From: Clostridia bacterium
GTDB taxonomy: Bacteria > Bacillota_E > RBS10-35 > JAJYVN01
Direction of reading: 5' to 3'
DNA: 7,357 nucleotides
Assembly: GCA_027335515.1 (NCBI GenBank)
Contig: DAHWHT010000347.1
Coordinates: 1-7,357, forward strand
Position 1 is the stretch's first letter, and each line of letters starts with the position of its first letter. Below the pieces are notes generated by a model, which had not been told where the DNA came from, did not search any database, and saw only the letters and a program-made list of their open reading frames with translations. This document shows positions 4,981-7,357 of this stretch, piece after piece. The position numbers were made by a program, and so were the translations under genes.

Positions 4981-5928
4981 ATGAGACGCAGGTACTGGCT
5001 GCTGGCGCTGGCGACGGTTGGGGCGGTGGTTGGGGCGGTGTGGGCCGCGGGGGGGGTGCTGTCTGGCCGGCCGGGCGGCGCAGCGGCGCCGGCGGCGGGG
5101 GCGATGGTTGCGGGAAACGCCGTGGCCCGGGCACCGATGGTGGCGGGAGCGGCGACCGCCCTCGGCCCCGCTGCGGCCCAGAGCCACGCCGCGGCAACGG
5201 CGGTGGCGGTGGCCAGCGGCGGCGGCTCCGTGGGCTCGAGCGGCGGCTCGGTCCTGGGACGGCGTATCGTGGAGACGGCGGCGCTGACGGTACGGGTGGC
5301 GCACATCCCGCAGGCGTTTTCGCAGATCGGCGCGGCCGCCGTCTCCCTCGGCGGATACATCCAAAGTTCCAATCTGATCACCGGGGGCAGGACGGGCGAC
5401 GCCTCCGCGACGCTGGTGCTGGAGGTGCCGCACGCACAGTATGGGGTGTTGCTGAAGCGCATCGCCGGCATGGGGCACGTGCGTTCCACCACGGTGAGCG
5501 GTCGGGACGTGACGGCGCAGTATGTCGACCTGCAGGGCAGGATCCGCGCCCTGAGCGCCGAGCGCCAGAGCTACCTGACGCTGCTGGGCCACGCCACCAG
5601 CGTCGGAGACATCCTGCGGATCCAGTCCGCGCTGACCGGGGTGGAGTCGCAGTTGGAAAGCCTCACGGGGCAGCTGCGGGTGTTGACGCACCTGTCAGCG
5701 ATGGCCACGGTCACGGTTACCCTCCTGGCGCAGCCGGTCGTCACCCTGCCACGGGTCGTGCGGCCGCTCGGGCGGGTGGGCGCGGCGTTGACCGCCTCGC
5801 TGCAGGTGATGGAGCGCGGCGGGCTCGCCGCGGCGCAGGCCCTGGCCTGGATCCTGCCGTGGGCCGCGGTGGGCCTGGGTGCGTATGCGGCCTTCCGGTT
5901 GCTGGCACGGCGTCGGGCGCGCGTCTGA
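4981..5928 (+). CDS. DUF4349 domain-containing membrane-anchored protein
   Basis: The product is 315 residues. A basic MRRRYW start and hydrophobic segment (6-28) form an uncleaved signal anchor or signal peptide; there is no lipobox Cys. Residues 30-90 are an Ala/Gly/Ser-rich linker outside the membrane. Residues 94-250 are the DUF4349 domain: RRIVETAALTVRVAHI opens it, then GGYIQSS, LEVPHAQYGVLLKRI, the middle block VTAQYVDLQGRI (177-188), and a coiled helical hairpin around RIQSALTGVESQLESLTGQL (213-232). A second membrane helix (about 281-307) ends in the basic tail RLLARRRARV. The function of DUF4349 proteins is unknown; the topology suggests an extracytoplasmic domain between two anchors. 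The ATG at 4981 is chosen because it begins the signal sequence and has a GGGGGTGG tract 5 bases upstream; the longer upstream frame is low-complexity. Its 3' end converges on the nagZ-murQ gene only 19 bases away. Confidence 0.85.
   Translation: MRRRYWLLALATVGAVVGAVWAAGGVLSGRPGGAAAPAAGAMVAGNAVARAPMVAGAATALGPAAAQSHAAATAVAVASGGGSVGSSGGSVLGRRIVETAALTVRVAHIPQAFSQIGAAAVSLGGYIQSSNLITGGRTGDASATLVLEVPHAQYGVLLKRIAGMGHVRSTTVSGRDVTAQYVDLQGRIRALSAERQSYLTLLGHATSVGDILRIQSALTGVESQLESLTGQLRVLTHLSAMATVTVTLLAQPVVTLPRVVRPLGRVGAALTASLQVMERGGLAAAQALAWILPWAAVGLGAYAAFRLLARRRARV
5016..5039 (+). repeat. Exact tandem duplication of a 12-bp G-rich unit
   Basis: GGTTGGGGCGGT occurs twice in direct succession within the signal-anchor coding region of the DUF4349 gene, giving the protein repeat VGAV-VGAV. 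The G-runs could form a two- or three-layer quadruplex near the translation start; this is speculative. Confidence 0.5.
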
Positions 5929-5932
5929 TCGG

Positions 5933-5971
5933 GGCGCGGGGCCGGGCTCACGATGCGGGCCGCCCCGCGCC
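5933..5971. terminator. 10-bp perfect inverted repeat across the convergent gene ends
   Basis: GGCGCGGGGC (5933-5942) and GCCCCGCGCC (5962-5971) pair perfectly around a 19-base loop. The repeat covers the 19-base gap between the DUF4349 stop and the murQ stop and enters the murQ 3' end. It could act as a bidirectional terminator, but it lacks T tracts and the loop is long, so confidence is low. Confidence 0.25.
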
Positions 5972-7357
5972 GTCCGCCAGCGCCCGCCGCAGGGAGCCTC
6001 CGGCCCGCGCGAGGCGCATGCGGGCAGCCTCCGGCGAAAGGCCGGTTTGCACGCAGAGGCAGGCCGTCTTCACCTCGCCGCCGGCGGCGGTCAGGGCGGC
6101 GGCCACCGTGCGCTCGGGAGCACCGGTGACCCAGCGACAGACGCGGTGGGCGCGGGCGACCAGCTTGCGGTTGGTCGCCTTGAAATCCACCATCAGGTTG
6201 TCGTGGACCCGGCCGTTGACCACCGCCGCGGCCGTGGAAAGGCAGTTGAGGACCAGCTTTTCGCTGCTGCCGGAACCGAGGCGCGTGGAGCCGATCAGCG
6301 GTTCCGGACCGCACAGCGGCCGGATGACCACGTCGGCGAGCGCGGCCAGGGGCGGCAGGTGGTTGTTGACCAAGGCCACCACCGTCGCCCCGACGGCCCT
6401 GGCCTGTCGGGCCGCGCCCAACGCGTACGGGGTCGCGCCGTGGGCCGTGATCGCCACCAGCACGTCGCCGGCCGTCACACCGGCCCGCCGCAGGTCCGCC
6501 GCCCCGGCGTCGGCATCGTCTTCGGCCCCCTCGACCGCGGTGCGGATCGCGCCGTCGCCGCCTGCGATCAGGGCGCAGAAGCGGTCGGGCGCCAGGCCGA
6601 AGGTGGGGGGGACCTCGGAGGCGTCCAGCACCCCGATGCGGCCGGCGGAACCGGCGCCCGCGTAAAAGACGCGATGTCCGGCGCGCAGCGCGGCGGCGAC
6701 GGCCTCCACCGCCGCTGCCAGTGCCGGCAGTTCGCGCGCCACGGCCGGCGCGACCCGCTGCTCGGCGGCGATCAGGGTCTGCACGAGCTCGGTGGTGGAC
6801 AGTCGGTCGAGGCCGGCGCTGCCGGGGTATGGCTGCTCCGTCGTGACCCAGGGCAGGGAACTTTGGGCGGCGGCCAACTGGCGGCCGAGTTCCAGGGGCA
6901 GGCGGCCGGGCCATGGGGCGCGACCCCGCAGGGCGGCGGCCAGGCAGGCCGCCGTGGCCGGGCCTGCGTCATAGACGGCGGCCAGCAGATCGCTGTCGGG
7001 AAAGCACGCCAGATCTGCCGGAGAGCCCACGGCGACCACCCCGACGGCGCCCTGCGCGGCGGCAAGGGCGGCCCGGCGGCGTTCGGGCTCCTGCCAGACC
7101 CCGTCGGTCAGCAGCAGGGTCCCACCCTCTGGCCCACCCTCCGGCGCGTCGTCGTCACCCAGGCAGCGGGCCAGCCGCGCCGCGAGCACGGCCGCCGGCC
7201 CGTCGGGCGCAAGCGCCCGGACGCGCGGCCCGCCCGGAGCGAACGGCAGCACCGCGCGATCCCGGATCAGGGTGAGCGCCGACCCCGCCAGGCGATGCGC
7301 GACCGTCGCTTCCGTCTCGCCGTCTGGTGGGGCGCTGGGCGACGGCGCTGCCGACGG
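5948..7357 (-). CDS. murQ: NagZ-type GH3 C-terminal domain fused to N-acetylmuramic acid 6-phosphate etherase (MurQ); 5' end beyond window
   Basis: An open frame of 469 residues continues past the right edge. Visible residues 14-157 match the C-terminal domain of two-domain GH3 beta-N-acetylglucosaminidases (NagZ): SALTLIRDRAVLPF is the inter-domain strand, and VGSPADLACFPDSDLLAAVYD followed by GRAPWPGRLPLEL ends the domain. MurQ follows directly (about 168-469): LPWVTTEQ, DRLSTTELVQTLIAAEQRVA, then the SIS domain with GAGSAGRIGVLDASEVPPTF (234-253), AVEGAEDD, GSTRLGSGSSEKLVLN and DNLMVDFKATN, and a small UBA-like helical tail (~428-460). MurQ cleaves the lactyl ether of MurNAc-6-phosphate to GlcNAc-6-phosphate and lactate; both acidic motifs are kept. 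No start codon with a Shine-Dalgarno sequence lies at the junction, so one polypeptide is expected. NagZ releases GlcNAc from GlcNAc-MurNAc (muropeptides), so the fusion would join nearby steps of wall recycling. The GH3 catalytic domain should lie upstream and is not visible. Confidence 0.85.
   Translation of the reverse strand, partial: PSAAPSPSAPPDGETEATVAHRLAGSALTLIRDRAVLPFAPGGPRVRALAPDGPAAVLAARLARCLGDDDAPEGGPEGGTLLLTDGVWQEPERRRAALAAAQGAVGVVAVGSPADLACFPDSDLLAAVYDAGPATAACLAAALRGRAPWPGRLPLELGRQLAAAQSSLPWVTTEQPYPGSAGLDRLSTTELVQTLIAAEQRVAPAVARELPALAAAVEAVAAALRAGHRVFYAGAGSAGRIGVLDASEVPPTFGLAPDRFCALIAGGDGAIRTAVEGAEDDADAGAADLRRAGVTAGDVLVAITAHGATPYALGAARQARAVGATVVALVNNHLPPLAALADVVIRPLCGPEPLIGSTRLGSGSSEKLVLNCLSTAAAVVNGRVHDNLMVDFKATNRKLVARAHRVCRWVTGAPERTVAAALTAAGGEVKTACLCVQTGLSPEAARMRLARAGGSLRRALADGAGRPAS

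Noticed and set aside
4572..6665. 697-codon open frame on the plus strand
   Set aside because: It overlaps the HIT, DUF4349 and murQ genes in wrong frames, with no motif and a glycine/arginine-rich product.
1..7357. CRISPR array, tRNA, rRNA, phage or defence genes
   Set aside because: No regularly spaced direct repeats, no cloverleaf-like sequence and no matching protein motifs were seen on either strand.

Overview
The window is a very GC-rich stretch of bacterial chromosome. Genes are short and compactly spaced, several start at GTG or TTG, and most starts sit behind strong Shine-Dalgarno sequences (GGAGG-type). One clear sigma-A/sigma-70-type promoter can be read. The gene content is a PadR regulator paired with a HAAS-type membrane protein, a DUF4349 protein, a two-domain NagZ-like segment joined to MurQ, and an IS607-family relic. 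This fits a high-GC Bacillota such as a Symbiobacterium-, Thermaerobacter- or Sulfobacillus-like lineage better than a proteobacterium. That placement is an inference; an actinobacterium cannot be excluded.

Left edge (1-1023, minus strand): a decayed IS607-family transposon end. Its serine-resolvase gene has lost its middle, including the catalytic serine. The end abuts a run of seven G at 231-237, and there an XRE-HTH/PBP-like-domain regulator (217-1023) stops abruptly, missing its C-terminal part. The simplest reading is insertion of an IS607-like element at GG inside the regulator gene, followed by decay of the element. Next comes about 0.6 kb (1024-1632) with no convincing gene.

Middle (1633-4101, plus strand): a CorA-family divalent-cation channel with GQN in place of the usual GMN signature. 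About 0.3 kb follows, holding a perfect GC-rich stem-loop and then a well-formed promoter with overlapping dyads. That promoter drives a PadR repressor translationally coupled to a HAAS-type multi-pass membrane protein, an autoregulated PadR/HAAS pair by analogy with known systems.

Right part (4243-7357): a HIT-family protein (minus) diverges from a DUF4349 membrane-anchored protein (plus). A near-perfect 28-bp dyad lies between them. Converging on the DUF4349 gene, and running off the right edge, is a minus-strand gene whose visible product is the C-terminal domain of a GH3 NagZ-type beta-N-acetylglucosaminidase joined in frame to a whole MurQ (MurNAc-6-phosphate etherase). This joins two steps of peptidoglycan amino-sugar recycling in one polypeptide and is the most interesting item here, together with the IS607-disrupted regulator. 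I saw no CRISPR array, tRNA, rRNA, phage genes or recognisable defence system.
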